Part shown: piece after piece, positions 43,560 through 54,459 of the stretch | Position numbering within the stretch: the first letter of the stretch is position 1 | Layout: every line of letters begins with the position of its first letter | Assembly (NCBI GenBank): GCA_013368315.1 | Contig: JAACJM010000309.1 | Span: 1 to 64,000, forward strand | DNA from: Tetrapyrgos nigripes | Lineage: Eukaryota > Basidiomycota > Agaricomycetes > Agaricales > Campanellaceae | Direction of reading: 5' to 3' | DNA length: 64,000 nt | The notes under the pieces: generated by a model | Database searches by the model: none | The model's input: only the letters and a program-made list of their open reading frames with translations | What the model was told of the DNA's origin: nothing | Made by a program: the position numbers and the translations under genes

Positions 43560-44600
43560 TCAAAAGACAGCTGTAAATGTGAGTTAGCATCTGTACAACG
43601 TTTTTCGATTAACTCTTACATCAGTAAACGCCGTGTTAAGCAAAGTCAATGACCTTAGCACAGCGCAGGGCCTGTATCTCTTTGGTCCACCTTTGCTAGG
43701 AACAGACACAATCATCAGTGTGAATTGTGCTTCGACTATATCACCAACTCGGAATTTAGCTGGAGAGATTGAGGGGAAGCTTCGTAAGACATCAGTATTT
43801 CTTTATCAATTCAGAGGTATATGCCCCACTCACCGATTACAGCCATCTGTTTTACACACTAGTTCAGCATACTCAACTCTGTTATCCTCCGTGTGCACAT
43901 ATTCGTTGCCCGTCACTTTAGCTAGGTATCCACATGGGTCGACTACATCACCGATGGGTAGTGCTGCTTCAAATAGTGCGAGTTTCCGAGACGTCAAATA
44001 ACGATTGCTGAGATCCAGGGTGGGTTCTCCATTTTGATATTGCGAAACAAACATGATTGTTTGAACGGAACCTTCTGGTAGATTGCGACGTAGGTTGGTG
44101 TCGATACTTACAATACCGTCAATGGCTTCCTGGAATCCGCCAGCCCCAAAACCGCACAATGTTACCGCTTGTCTAAGGTGTGCACTTTTGTAGCTCTGCA
44201 CAAACGGACATTAATATCATTGAGATCTAGGTGATTCAGTCTGCTACACACCGTTTGATCTCCTTCGTAAAAGGTGGTAGATCTTTTGCAACTATGATAC
44301 CTTGAATGCTTATGACCACTTCTTCCGCATCGCCGTTTTCATTACTGATAACTCGCCAAGCTTCAGGTGTCCCAGCGCACATCGTAGTCATATGTTCTGG
44401 CCAAGTCGAAAGCTATTCCGAGTGCTAATGTGAGTATTTAGAAATCTTACAACTTTATATCAATACTTACACTGGTAAAATTTGCTGCATTCATACGCGC
44501 ATGCTCTGCCCCTTTCCTTTCCATTGTGATTTTCTCTAATGCACATTCTAGTGGTAGATGTCCTGATGAGCAATACCTAGGCAGTGAAATAGAGACCTTG
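43560..44600 (-). CDS. Hypothetical multi-exon gene, 5' end not found
   Basis: The minus strand holds a chain of exons: RYCSSGHLPLECALEKITM (about 44575-44525), LSTWPEHMTTMCAG...DLPPFTKEIKR (about 44410-44255), SYKSAHLRQAVTLCGFGAGGF...VCKTDGCNR (about 44200-43830), and FRVGDIVEAQFTLM...CAVLRSLTLLN (about 43775-43625). The last block resembles a sequence I recall as repeated in many mushroom genomes, in proteins of unknown function; that is memory, not a search. The start lies upstream of 44600 and was not identified. It may be a gene or a mobile-element passenger. Confidence 0.5.
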
Positions 44601-45115
44601 AACTAACTGGCAAGTTCTACATTGTAATTTGAGTTCATCGGAAAACAAAGATGGATGTGGATGTTTGAGCGGTAAGAAGGATATTGAAGTGATGTACCAA
44701 TTCTGATTCCTCCACCTATCAAGATCCGTCTTGGTTTGTCAACCTCGCAACTCTGTCATAGTGATGGAATGTGGATTTGGAGAAGTCTAGACACAATGTG
44801 GAGTGTGCTATTCTACCGCGTAAGTTCCTTTCCTCAGCAAAGATTCAAGATCCAAAGACCTCGGCTCTGCATACTTTCTTGCAGTTTAACTCGAGTTCCG
44901 TTAATTTCAGTCAAAGAGCGGCCTGTCGTCAATAGAAATCAAATCCACGGGGTGCTATCTCTTCCGCAGTTTTCCCGTAGTTGTGTTCTTGTGACTACGC
45001 CATTATTCATTATCGTCTTCGCACTATTTCTTTTCTTGGAATGATACTGTGTATGTCAGTATTTTCTCACCTGTCCCCTCCACATAACGCTCTAGCCCTC
45101 AAATCTGTTTGTCAG
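44601..45115. other. Intergenic, left copy of a duplicated target region
   Basis: 45000-45115 plus 46758-46805 together form one copy of a sequence whose uninterrupted copy is 46850-47040. No gene was recognised. Confidence 0.5.
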
Positions 45116-45123
45116 GACTGCAT

Positions 45124-46749
45124 CAAGGGGGAGGCTGGAATTTGCCGAGCGACATAGGGTCGGTCGGTCGGTCGGTCAGTCAGGTCCTAAAAAAAAATTT
45201 CATATGATCTTTTTTTAGACTGATTTTGGCCTTCGTTTGAGGGTTTAGCCAGCTCCGAAACTTGCCCAGCTGTGCCTGGGAGCAAGATATTACTCTTGGA
45301 ACTCATATCCGCCTTTGCAGACCTGAACTTTGGCTTTGCAACAAAGGTAGTAAGAAACTAGACTATAATACATGTATGTATGTACTGAATTACCGTTGTT
45401 GGAAAACTGGAAGACGTTCTTGTACCAGACCCAATGAACCTTGCGTAGTATCACTAAGTTATTCCGAGCAAGTCAGCTCCAATAAATCAAATTGGAAATT
45501 CTCATCTCTGCTCGAGTCGTCCCTCATGCCAAACGGCGAGCCTACAGAGGTGAGTAGTTAACTGTGCTTAGAGCGAGGATCTATGTAAAGACTAATACCT
45601 TGATAGAAAAATGAAAAGGGCCATGTTAAATGCCCAGACTGTGGAACCTACGTCAATCCGGGTGCGGCATCGGCTGAAGCCATATTGAAGAGGCATCGTA
45701 GAACGAATAGCTGCAACGATGCACGAGCTAGACGGGACAAGCAGAAGTCAGGTCCCAAGCAAAAAACCCTATTCTCTATGTTCGCCAACGTACCGAAAGC
45801 AAAACCCATTCCTTCACTTGTCAACACACCTGAGCCTATACGCCCACAGCCAATCAAGAGAGATGTCAAAATGCAAAGGTCTCATCGTGCCTCGGATCTT
45901 GAGGTTACATCACTGCCACTCCTCGAAAGCTTGCGCTTGCGGATCCTTGACCTGCCTACAAACCTTGAGGATGCGGGAGAAAGCCACGAGTTATCGGCAT
46001 TCGCGGTACGCACCTCCTTGAATTCTCTTACATAGAACTAAACCATTCCAAAGCCACTGACACTACAGTCACACTCAACACCGACCAGTCGGCGGTTCAG
46101 CCAGAAGATCCGCAAGCTAGAGGTAAACGTAAGCGCACCATGACAGAGAAAATGAAGGAACGGCAACGCTTCAGCAGCTGCTGTGACAAGGTCATTGCAG
46201 ATATCAATGACCCGTTTGTGATACGCTGTGGTGGTGTAGGTAAGGCGAACGGATGCGAAACAGGATATGTGAGTGGCCGCAATAAGTACAGATACATGTC
46301 TGACTCAGGATAAATATGCAGTACCACTTGGCCTGTGCTGGGTTGACCCGGCGTGAGAGCAGCTGGATATGTGAGACCTGCGAGTCGCAGCGTGTTGGGA
46401 AGCGAGGAAATCATTGAAAAGGACGAAAAGACTAATTACTCATCAATAAATAGTCGGTACTAGTAGAGTAAGGAAAACGCACTGTTTGATAGTTTCCTTT
46501 CTCGCATGTCACTCCAGGTTCACCATTAAGCACCTTCTGAAAGATCCTTGAGCTGAGAAGGCAAATAGAGGCTGTTTGACACCCACCGCACACTTCGAAA
46601 CGATGGTTGAAGTCAAGATGTGTCGGAGTCTGGATTGACCTGCCATATTAGGTATATTATGTAAGCGGGTCGGTCGGTCGGTCCACCGGTTGGTGGCTTA
46701 AAAAAAATTTCGACCCTATGTTCTTAAAAAAAATCTAGCCTCCCCCTTG
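45124..46749. mobile_element. 1.63-kb TIR element with 8-bp TSD, KDZ-like, carrying a zinc-finger gene
   Basis: The termini are CAAGGGGGAGGCTGG and its inverse (CTAGCCTCCCCCTTG). GACTGCAT is duplicated at 45116-45123 and 46750-46757. Subterminal GGTCGGTCGG repeats occur at both ends (45159-45177 and 46666-46680), each next to A-run/T-run motifs (AAAAAAAATTTC). Subterminal GGTCGG arrays and 8-bp duplications fit KDZ-type elements of basidiomycetes; this assignment is tentative. No transposase is present. The interior carries a gene with PHD-like cysteines. Confidence 0.75.
45529..46417 (+). CDS. PHD-like zinc-finger protein inside the TIR element
   Basis: Exons 45529-45549, 45607-46005, 46079-46268 and about 46320-46417. 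An N-terminal KCPDCGTYVNPG...LKRHRRTNSC motif has the spacing of a zinc finger (CxxC then H and C). A basic region follows (RARRDKQKSGPKQK), then RKRTMTEKMKERQR. The C-terminal CGGVGKANGCETGY-YHLACAGL-WICETC fits the second half of a PHD finger (C, H-x-x-C, C-x-x-C). It is likely nuclear, with DNA or chromatin binding. Its position between the TIRs makes it cargo of the element. Confidence 0.6.
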
Positions 46750-46849
46750 GACTGCATTGCACCTGGCATTCTCTTTCGGATAATTTATCCTATCATGCTC
46801 TGATCAGTTGATCAGCATTCAGGTCCGTAGCCATATTCTCATGAGTACT

Positions 46850-47040
46850 ATCATCATCGCAGTATTTCCTTTTTGGAATTATACGATGTTTGTTAACGTT
46901 TTCTCATCTTTCCTCTACACCTACCGAGAAAGTTCTACCCACGTAAACCCTCTGACCCCCAAATCTGATTATCGGTCTGCGTCTCACCTGATTTTTTCTT
47001 TCGGATAATCTACCCTATCGAGTTCTAATCAGTTGTTCAA
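46850..47040 (+). repeat. Uninterrupted paralogous copy of the insertion site
   Basis: This stretch (ATCATCGCAGTATTTC... to ...TTTCGGATAATCTACCCTAT) aligns with 45000-45115 followed by 46758-46805. The alignment breaks exactly where the 1.63-kb element and its TSD lie. It acts as an empty-site control. Confidence 0.7.
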
Positions 47041-47131
47041 ATTTTGCTGGTGACTCGTTTCCGTTGTATAAAGTGCAATGATAATTTTGGTGTACTCAAC
47101 TCGTTCTGCCCGACCTTTGAACACATCTTCC

Positions 47132-48890
47132 ATGAGCAACTACCGCCAAGAATCTCCCCTCACCGACGTTGAAGGTCTTCATTTTCGGTACCCAACATCT
47201 GTCTGTCTTTCCCCTCATTGTCATTCATGCTTATATTATTTTTTTAGGTTGAGTCCAACTCCGCCTGATGGTTCGCGTCACCATGGCGCTGTGGCGTTTC
47301 AACGTCTTCCTGCTGTTTCGGTACCGTGCGTTTCCTCCAATATTTCTTGTGAAAGGTCAACCTATTTTTCCTTTTCTTTAGCTCCTCCGTTCTTGCGAGT
47401 ACCTCAAGCAGAGAGAGATCACCGTAAGTTAACATTTCCTTCCAAAATTGATGTCGTTTTTCTATACCTATCCTCTAGTTCACGGACAGCAACATCTACG
47501 CTTCCAAAACCTGGTTCTGCGAAGTATAATGCTATGTCAGGTGTAACCTTCCGGTACGCAAACAGATTGTATTTGTATCTCATTGCTCTGATCTATCATT
47601 AGACCTGGTAGCCCAGTAAAAACTGACCGTCAGTTCAGCTTCGGTTCTCACGATGAGGAGGGCGATATTGCAGACAATGAAGTAACAGATCGCACTGATA
47701 CCAAGCGCAGGTAAGTAAGCGGTGTACATATCACACTTCGTTTCTGTGCTGATTGCTTTCTATTCAGTCGTAAACCAACCAAGAAAATGCTTGAAACAGC
47801 GTAAGTCTTTTTTTGTTCTACTCTTAGACTCAGCAGTCCTGTATTCACCTGCCTTTTGTAGTGTCATTGAAATCTCCACCGAGTCCGAGTCTGAACAGGT
47901 CCGCAAAAAATCCAAGTCAAAGAAAAGGTGTGTCGATTTCTTTTTAGTACTTGCGTAAACGTAGTTATTAATGAATACTGAAACAGAATGCCTAAATCCT
48001 CAGGCAAAACGCGAGGGTCCACCAAAAGGTATGTATCAAAGTATTATTTGTTACTACGCAACCTGAATACTCTCTAGCTCATATGACCTTGATCTATCTA
48101 CCCATCCCACGAGCAACGACACTGTAGACCCAGCCCCTAGTGGTCGAAAGCATCAACGTTCTGCTACCAAACGCAAGGGGGATATCACAGGTGTTTCCGA
48201 ACTTCCCCAACGTCGCAGTACTCGTTTACGCCTAGCTGAAGACAGCAAGTACGTCTTTTCCTTTCCTCTCATAGTCATTTTTTTGATTCATAGTTGAATT
48301 CAGGGTCAACGATCCGAGTGAAACATTGGAATATGTTGATACGCCCGAACGTCAGCTGTCTCCGAGTTTGCAGTCTCCTAAGGGTCCTACCGCTAGCAAT
48401 CCGGCACAGGGCTCCACTAATGAAGACCATACACTCGAGTCCGTTGCTGATGGTTCCATTGAGTACTTTTTTTCTTCTGCCCGGTTGTAAGCCAATGTTG
48501 ACACGTAGATGTAATAGATATGTTAGCTTGCCTCCAGTCATCAACCGCATTTTTAAAAGCCGTCTTCAAGCGCGTTTCCTCAGACCTTCTTATTTTGAAC
48601 TAGCAGCACGTAAACCGGCAAATGAGTGCGTCCATTTACTTTACTTCTAGCCCTTCACATTTTTAATTCTGTATGATTGTATACTCAGTCGTCCGCGTGG
48701 CGTCATTTACTATGGTTCAAACCATTTTACCGCAAGAGTTATTACCGAGAACAAAGGCTGCTTTTTCTATGATGGTTTACAAAATAATGGTCATTATATG
48801 TGGAACGGAGCATTGAATCTCTCTAATCTGAATCTCAACAATTGCAGAGCCAAGATGGCAATAATGGCAATATATGCTCTCGATTCCTAA
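47132..48890 (+). CDS. Putative nuclear protein of many short exons with a papain-like tail
   Basis: The start MSNYRQESPLTDVE at 47132 is followed by a run of short exons, for example 47768-47798 and others of 40-110 bases. They encode Ser/Glu/Lys-rich, nuclear-localisation-like sequence (KPTKKML, VRKKSKSKKR, GRKHQRSATKRKG). The last exons read PPVINRIFKSRLQARFLRPSYFELAARKPAN and RGVIYYGSNHFTARVI...FFYDGLQNNGHYMW, ending at 48890. The NHFTAR and FFYDG pieces resemble the His and Asp regions of papain-like peptidases (Ulp1/USP type), but no Cys box was identified. Exact junctions are uncertain in the first third. Confidence 0.5.
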
Positions 48891-48904
48891 AAAAGGACTC
48901 GTAC

Positions 48905-49095
48905 TTGCCACTGTATGCAGTGGCCCACACAGACATATTCACGCGTTGTCGTCTGCTTCCCTGTTTTTACAAATGTGTGGTCATTGATGGTCTTACGTCG
49001 TCTTCAAATGCAAGCTGAATATTCTTGGATGCTTAGAGATGGCCTCGTTCCCGCCACGCACAGCGTTGGCCCACACCCTTTCATCTCCAGTTCGG
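48905..49095 (+). repeat. Two copies of a hairpin-forming repeat
   Basis: TTGCCACTGTATGCAGTGGC (48914) and GCCTCGTTCCCGCCACGCAC...GTTGGCCCACA (49040-49085) belong to a short repeat whose core GCCAC...GTGGC can form a stem. Further copies are at 53127-53165, 53265-53303 and 55968-56010, all followed by a CCCACA/CTCCTTCAT-like sequence. Confidence 0.6.
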
Positions 49096-50842
49096 CGTGC
49101 GCTGTTGTTGATCAAACATAGGAGCTTTGAGATGGACACCGAGAGGGTCGACCCTACTGGCAGAATGCCTGACTGAGTCCAGGTAGTCGGTCTTGTACGT
49201 GTCCATATCTCTCTGCTTCTACTGATGACCCAAGCCCTGTTCCACGTTTATCAATCGATCCTCAGCGCTCCGAAATGCCCGTACACTGCCACTTGCTGAC
49301 GCTCAAGCTTACAAAGCACTGTCGCGTCATCGTCGATGTTCTAGGGCCCATCAACCAGAAGCCTTTGGCTTGCTTAAGGTTAGAGCTCAATGCTGCTCAA
49401 TGTAACTCCTTCTAGTCATGCGAGTTTCCAGCCGTGTATGTGCGTATGTAAAATTAAATTTGAAAACAATTCTCCACCTCAGAGCCAGAGAATGGATAGG
49501 AAAATTGATTGAATTTGTATGGTTTAGAATTTCCCAACCAATCGCAATTTGAGATTTACTGCACCGGTTCAAAAATGCCGGACAAAAATGCACTCATCCC
49601 CGCCGCGAGGTGTGACGCGCCACCGACGCGTCCAGTCATGTGCATGTCGTGATAGGTTCGTGTCACATTTGTCATGTTTTTCCCAGGCGCCTTGGGCGGC
49701 GTTGCATATTCCCAAAGATCTTTGTGCAAACTTAAATTTCGGATTTTTCAGTGCCATTTTTGCTCGCCCGGGTCTACTCCATATGGGACCGATTTGAGGC
49801 CGAACAGCCATATGGAATAGCTGAGCATAAATTCGTCATTTATGTTTGCCCAAAAGATCTTTCCAAATATGCATTGCCGCCCAAGGTGAGGATCGTTGAT
49901 CAACCGTACCACCATCAACCTCTTCTACGATGCTGAGGATTCTTCTGCGAATCGTTTTCAATCTCATGGTTTTTCTACAAGCTTCCTATCAAGCACTGAT
50001 ACTATCCATTACACTCGTTTTACTGCCGAGATACTTAAACATCTGACTCACAAAAACAACAGTAACAGTCTGATCGGAGTCTGACGTTACACTACTCCAC
50101 CTGCTTCCAGTTTAGCAATACATCCCCAACGCTTCCGGGGACGAGTGATCAGATTCGCCTCCTGGTGGCACTGCATAGCTCCTATCTCGATCCTCCTATG
50201 CAATATCAAGACCATACCTACGTGGGTGTTGATGCGATGTCAGGCCACTCGAATCACTCCAATACTCTTGACTGATTCCATCTTCCCAGTCTACAAAGGA
50301 GGAGTCAAGTATCGCGGTCTGTTGCTTTTCCTTGCAGTACCGCTTTCGACTTTTGAACTTGGGTTTTGCGGACGTGTTCTACCTCTATCAGCGGTGATCA
50401 AAGATTCAATCAATCAGTGTACTTGGGGGCAAAGTAGTTGTAAGACTTTCTTAGACCTGGAGGCGGTGTAGTTTGTGGAGAAGAGGCATTAGGTTTGCGA
50501 ATCAGGGTCAACGATTCGTTTATCACCATTTGGATCAGCTAGTAACTGATATGCCTCAAGTTTCTTTATTTCGAATGTTGGACTGTTAAATTTATCTCCT
50601 AACGAATCTCATGGCCAGCGGACATGAAGAAGGAAAGAATTGACACTGATCACTACCTCCCAGCCGGACGATGCCCCTACGATCATACATTTCTACCCCC
50701 TAAAGGTAGAACGACATGGATGCCCCCCCGACTCGCTTGAAGTCCCTATCCACACAGGACTGTTGTCTTGCTCGTGCGTATAAATGGCCCTCTACTTCGT
50801 CTGCTTTTTATTCAAGCTGTCTGAACATTATCGTCTTCCAAA
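49096..50842. other. Intergenic mosaic, promoter of GH71 gene
   Basis: Apart from the MITEs described separately, no conserved coding sequence was recognised. 49553-49608 resembles the right end of the 52878 MITE (TGCACTCATCCCCGCCGCG). TATAAAT at 50779-50785 lies about 60 bp upstream of the glucanase ATG. Confidence 0.5.
49689..49888. mobile_element. 200-bp palindromic MITE with CCATATGG core
   Basis: Inverted arms CCTTGGGCGGCGTTGCATAT and its counterpart at 49865-49888 extend about 55 bp with few mismatches (AAAGATCTTT is shared). The centre is the TACTCCATATGGGACCGATT palindrome. No convincing target duplication is visible. It shares its core but not its ends with the copies at 5736, 8830 and 52950. 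Confidence 0.65.
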
Positions 50843-52530
50843 ATGCGACCTCAGCTTCTATCTCTCCTATTTTCACTATCAGCCGTATGCGTCGGCACCA
50901 GAGCCTCAGTCATCTTATCTCGTGCATCTGATGCTAGCGGCTCTGGAAAACTTGTGTTTTGTCATTTCATGGTGAATACAGATTCTCAGTCGTCCTTACA
51001 TTCTCCTACTTGACCATCATCCCATGATTCTAGATTGGTATCGTATCAGACCGTAGCAGCTCTTACGCCTACGACGCTGACATGACCCGCGCAAAAGCAG
51101 CCGGAATCGATGCCTTTGCATTAAACATCGGAACCGACGGTTACACAGATCAACAACTCCAATACGCCTACGACTCTGCAGCCAGAAACAACATGAAAGT
51201 CTTCCTTTCCTTCGATTTCAACTGGTACAGTTTATACGGCTCTATTCCCCAAATTGCTGGTCTTATCAACAAGTACTCTTCATACCCCTCACAACTTAGG
51301 GTCGACAACAAAATCTTTGTTTCCTCGTTCGTTGGAGATGGAGTGGACGTCAATGCGATACGGAGGTCGGTGTCGAGTCCGTTGTATTTTGCCCCAAACT
51401 TCCATCCTGGGCAAGCGGATTTTAGTCAGTTGGATGGAGCGTTCAGTTGGCAAGCGTGGCAGACGAATGGTCAGAATCGGGCACCTAGTAATGGTCAACT
51501 TGTTACGATTGACAGTGAGGACAAGTCTTATGTGAATGCGTTACAAGGGAAGGGATACATTGCTCGTAAGCATTCTTTCTTTTTCTCTACGATCTCACTA
51601 AGGCTGATTTTGCCTTGTTTTTCTTACTGTTGCGTTTCTCAGCTGCCTCGCCATGGTTTTCTACGCACTATGGCAGAGAAGTGTCCTACAGCAAAAACTG
51701 GGTTTTTCCTGGCGATTTGCTTTGGTACAACCGCTGGTTCGAAATCCTCGCTCTAAAACCTCGCTTCGTTGAGATGATAACGTGGAACGACTACGGAGAA
51801 TCTCACTACATTGGTCCGTTGTCCTCACCACATTACGACGATGGAAACTCTAAATGGGTGAATGATATGTAAGTTTTCAACGCCTAGTCATCAATATGCA
51901 AGTTTGACTGATCTCATTTCTTATAGGCCTCACAACGGCTGGCTAGACATGGCCAAACCCTTCATTGCGGCATACAAAGCCGGTGCCTCCTCTCCCAATT
52001 CGTATATCAAAAGCGATCAAATCATATACTGGTACCGCACGACTCCCAAAAATCTCAACTGCGACTCCACAGATACAGTCCCAGGAATCCCAGACGGCTT
52101 CAACACCATGTCGGACAACATCTTCATCGTCACCCTCCTCATGTCCCCCGGAACCATCACCGTCCAAACCGGTGCCATGGTCTACAAATTCAAAGCACCA
52201 TCCGGCGCATCAGCATTTTCTGTTCCTTTCCAAGTCGGAGCTCAGACGTTTACGTTGACTAGGAATGGAAAAAAGGTACAGGGGATGTCAGCGACGAGTT
52301 TGAAGGAGATTAAGAATCAGTGTACGTGTGGGATCTATAACTTTAATGCGTATGTTGGGACGGTTCCTGAGGGGACGAGGGATGATTTGCAGCCGGATGG
52401 ATTGGCGGGTTTTTCGAATGGGTTGAGGACGGGTTGTCAGCCGACGCCGTCGTTGCCTCCAAGTCCACCACCGACGGTGGCTGCTACGGCGACTAGTTCG
52501 GTGGGGTCGGTGACTCCCTCGAGGGTGTAA
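50843..52530 (+). CDS. GH71 alpha-1,3-glucanase (mutanase), secreted
   Basis: GH71 enzymes cleave alpha-1,3-glucan of fungal cell walls and act outside the cell. Exons 50843-50971, 51034-51565, 51643-51868 and 51927-52530 give about 490 residues. A signal peptide (MRPQLLSLLFSLSAVCVG) is followed by the KLVFCHFMIGIVSD opening typical of the family, then AKAAGIDAFALNIG, SFDFNWY, FAPNFHPG, and TWNDYGESHYIGP near 51780-51815, a hallmark motif. The C terminus is Pro/Ser/Thr-rich (from about 52440), probably O-glycosylated. Splice phases are consistent and the frame is intact. A TATA box lies at 50779. Likely roles are wall remodelling, autolysis or attack on other fungi. Confidence 0.93.
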
Positions 52531-52699
52531 AGGATGAATGTGCTGGGAGAGAAATTAGAACATTGTATCGTTAGAACTTAGTGTACCTTTTATTGTATTT
52601 TTGTATCGTCTTGTCAGCACCGTGTCTGCTGTCCAACATCGGCAAGAGTATGGATTATATCATTCAAAATGCTATATTTTGAATGCCCTTTGTACCTGG

Positions 52700-52870
52700 C
52701 CCTGTTAAGGGACTCGTTACGAGGCCCTTTAGGGTCTCGTTCTTATAACCTGACGTTTCTGCGTGTGGCTATGCTCGATAACTCCACCGGTCCCCGGTGC
52801 CATTTGATCACCGTAACCGGTCATCGGCCGTTGCCGCAAAGACGCGTGATCTGCAACGCTCATCATCTTT
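52700..52870 (+). repeat. Dispersed repeat with CGTTACGAGGCCCTTTAGGG head
   Basis: The head (52714-52735) and the body (CTCGTTCTTATAACCTGACG, then GTGTGGCTATGCTCGATA, then GTTGCCGCAAA) recur at 55665-55790 and in part at 53166-53212, 55803-55850 and, inverted, 13861-13998. The order of segments is conserved, so it is a real repeat family. It is non-coding. Confidence 0.7.
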
Positions 52871-52877
52871 CACCCTT

Positions 52878-53084
52878 CACGGCGGGGGTTAGTGGATATT
52901 TTGACACAGTTTCGAGTGAGCAAAAATCTCGTGTATTTGCTCGGCGCTGGACCTACTCCATATAGAAGGTCGGCTACAAAACGGTCCCATATGGAGTAGG
53001 TCGGCGACTGCAAAAACTCTTGCAAATATTCGAGATTTAACAATGCCCAATATGCCCAATAAACATGCACTCACCCCCGCCGTG
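52878..53084. mobile_element. 207-bp MITE, CACGGCGGGG ends, 3-bp TSD
   Basis: The left end CACGGCGGGGGTTAGTG matches the inverse of the right end (CACTCACCCCCGCCGTG) with one mismatch. CTT is duplicated on both sides (52875-52877, 53085-53087). The core is the ACTCCATATAGA/CCATATGGAGTA palindrome. The terminal CACRGCGGGG is shared with the 595-bp MITE at 5456, which also has a 3-bp duplication. Confidence 0.8.
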
Positions 53085-53124
53085 CTTACTCATCGCTGCT
53101 CACCATCCATGAACTGATTACTTG

Positions 53125-53310
53125 GGCCTCGTTACTGCCACGCGAAGCGGTGGCCCGCAGCTCCTTCATTCTTATAACCTGACGTTCCAGCGTGTGGCTA
53201 TGCTCGATAGCTCCTCCATTCAGTCGGCAAATTCCATACGGTGCCGATATGCCGTTCTCTTATTTTGGGCCTCGTCATCGTGCCACGCGCAGGAATGGCC
53301 CACATTTCCC
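53125..53310 (+). repeat. Two further hairpin-repeat copies
   Basis: GCCTCGTTACTGCCACGCGA...GGTGGCC (53127-53156) and GCCTCGTCATCGTGCCACGC...TGGCCCACA (53265-53303) match the family at 48905. Between them lies a partial copy of the CTTATAACCTGACGTTCC repeat. Confidence 0.6.
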
Positions 53311-53910
53311 TCGTAGCCATATGACAGGAGAAACATAGCAGCGAGTGGTTCTCAAGTTAAGCCTTTCCCCCGAGGCTACCATCCCAGCTTGGTGTCACTG
53401 TCTCACGAAAAAACTCTTGGATATAAAATACATATTAATATAGAGTATGGACATATCAAGGTTGAGGGAGTGCTCGGGGTCCAAAAAGTTGAAAGCATCG
53501 CCAATCAAAAGCTGGTCGCTTAACGAGCGAGGCCTTCAACGTTCTTCCTGTTTGATGTCGACTCGTCTTTCATGGTATCATTCTATACATTGTTCCCTTT
53601 ATGCCTGGTCAATGTTTGATCGATATTTAAAACTGAACTGGAAATGTTGGGAACGATGACGAACAGATTTTGCCTAATACCTTGCATTATCGAGCTGCAG
53701 GTCTCCCTTGGAGGAGTTCTTTGTTGCCGACATTCTCTGTCTCAGAAACCATCAAGCTCATCCCACAGAAAGTGTTCCGGGCACAGTGAATGCGTATGGT
53801 ATTGAGATATCAATGATAAGTAGTAAACTACCAACTAACCACATCAATACTGAGTATTATACAACCAAGAACTAGATACCATCAATGAAGGGAACGAGGA
53901 AGTGAAAGGT

Positions 53911-54356
53911 TTAGAGGTTAAGGTTGATGGGGGTGCAGCCGAGGGCAACGATGCCGTCTGGAAAAAAAGAGTGTCAGACGTTGCAGTAAAGTGAAGGGAA
54001 ATAATGAATTTACTGAAGCTGTTGTTCTGGCAGCAGACGGGTTGAGCACTGCAAGAGTTTCCTCCGACGCCAATGACGCTGATAGGGCTGCAGGTTACAC
54101 CAACAGGCAAGTTGGGGTCTTGAACGACGATGCCAAGCAGGCGCAAGAGTGCATAAACAACGGGGTCACTAGCTGGCCGAACGGCGTTACAGCACTGTGA
54201 AAGAAAAGCATCAACTTGACATCAAGCCAATAGCAGCAAAAGTCGAATGCTCACTTGGATTGGTCCGGTGTTGCATTGACCTGCTTGACGAACTTCAAGG
54301 GGGTTGGCAGCCGCAAGGGAAGCCAGTGCAGCGACGGTGAGGAATTTGAACTGCAT
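53911..54356 (-). CDS. Class I hydrophobin
   Basis: Hydrophobins are small secreted proteins that self-assemble at air-water interfaces and coat hyphae and spores. Exons (minus) 54356-54255, 54195-54014 and 53957-53911 give about 109 residues. The signal peptide is MQFKFLTVAALASLAAA. Eight cysteines follow the hydrophobin pattern: GQC, QCC, TCSP, NSC, VCC, GC, with about 31 residues between the first CC pair and the fourth Cys, typical of class I. The last residues are PINLNL. A TATAAATA box lies on the minus strand at 54444-54451, about 90 bp upstream of the start. The frame is intact and the introns are at usual hydrophobin positions. Confidence 0.95.
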
Positions 54357-54459
54357 GATGAGAGAGTCGTAGGTTTGGAAAGGACCGGTGAACTTGCACG
54401 ACTGTCAGTTGTTCAAGTGAAGAAAGTGGGCATCTCTCTGGGGTATTTATACGTCGGTT

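Noticed and set aside
44736..45044. 102-codon plus-strand open frame
   Set aside because: No conserved motif; it runs into the duplicated non-coding target region of the KDZ-like element.
49549..49811. Overlapping frames of about 80 codons on both strands
   Set aside because: They lie in MITE sequence with inverted arms, which creates open frames by symmetry.
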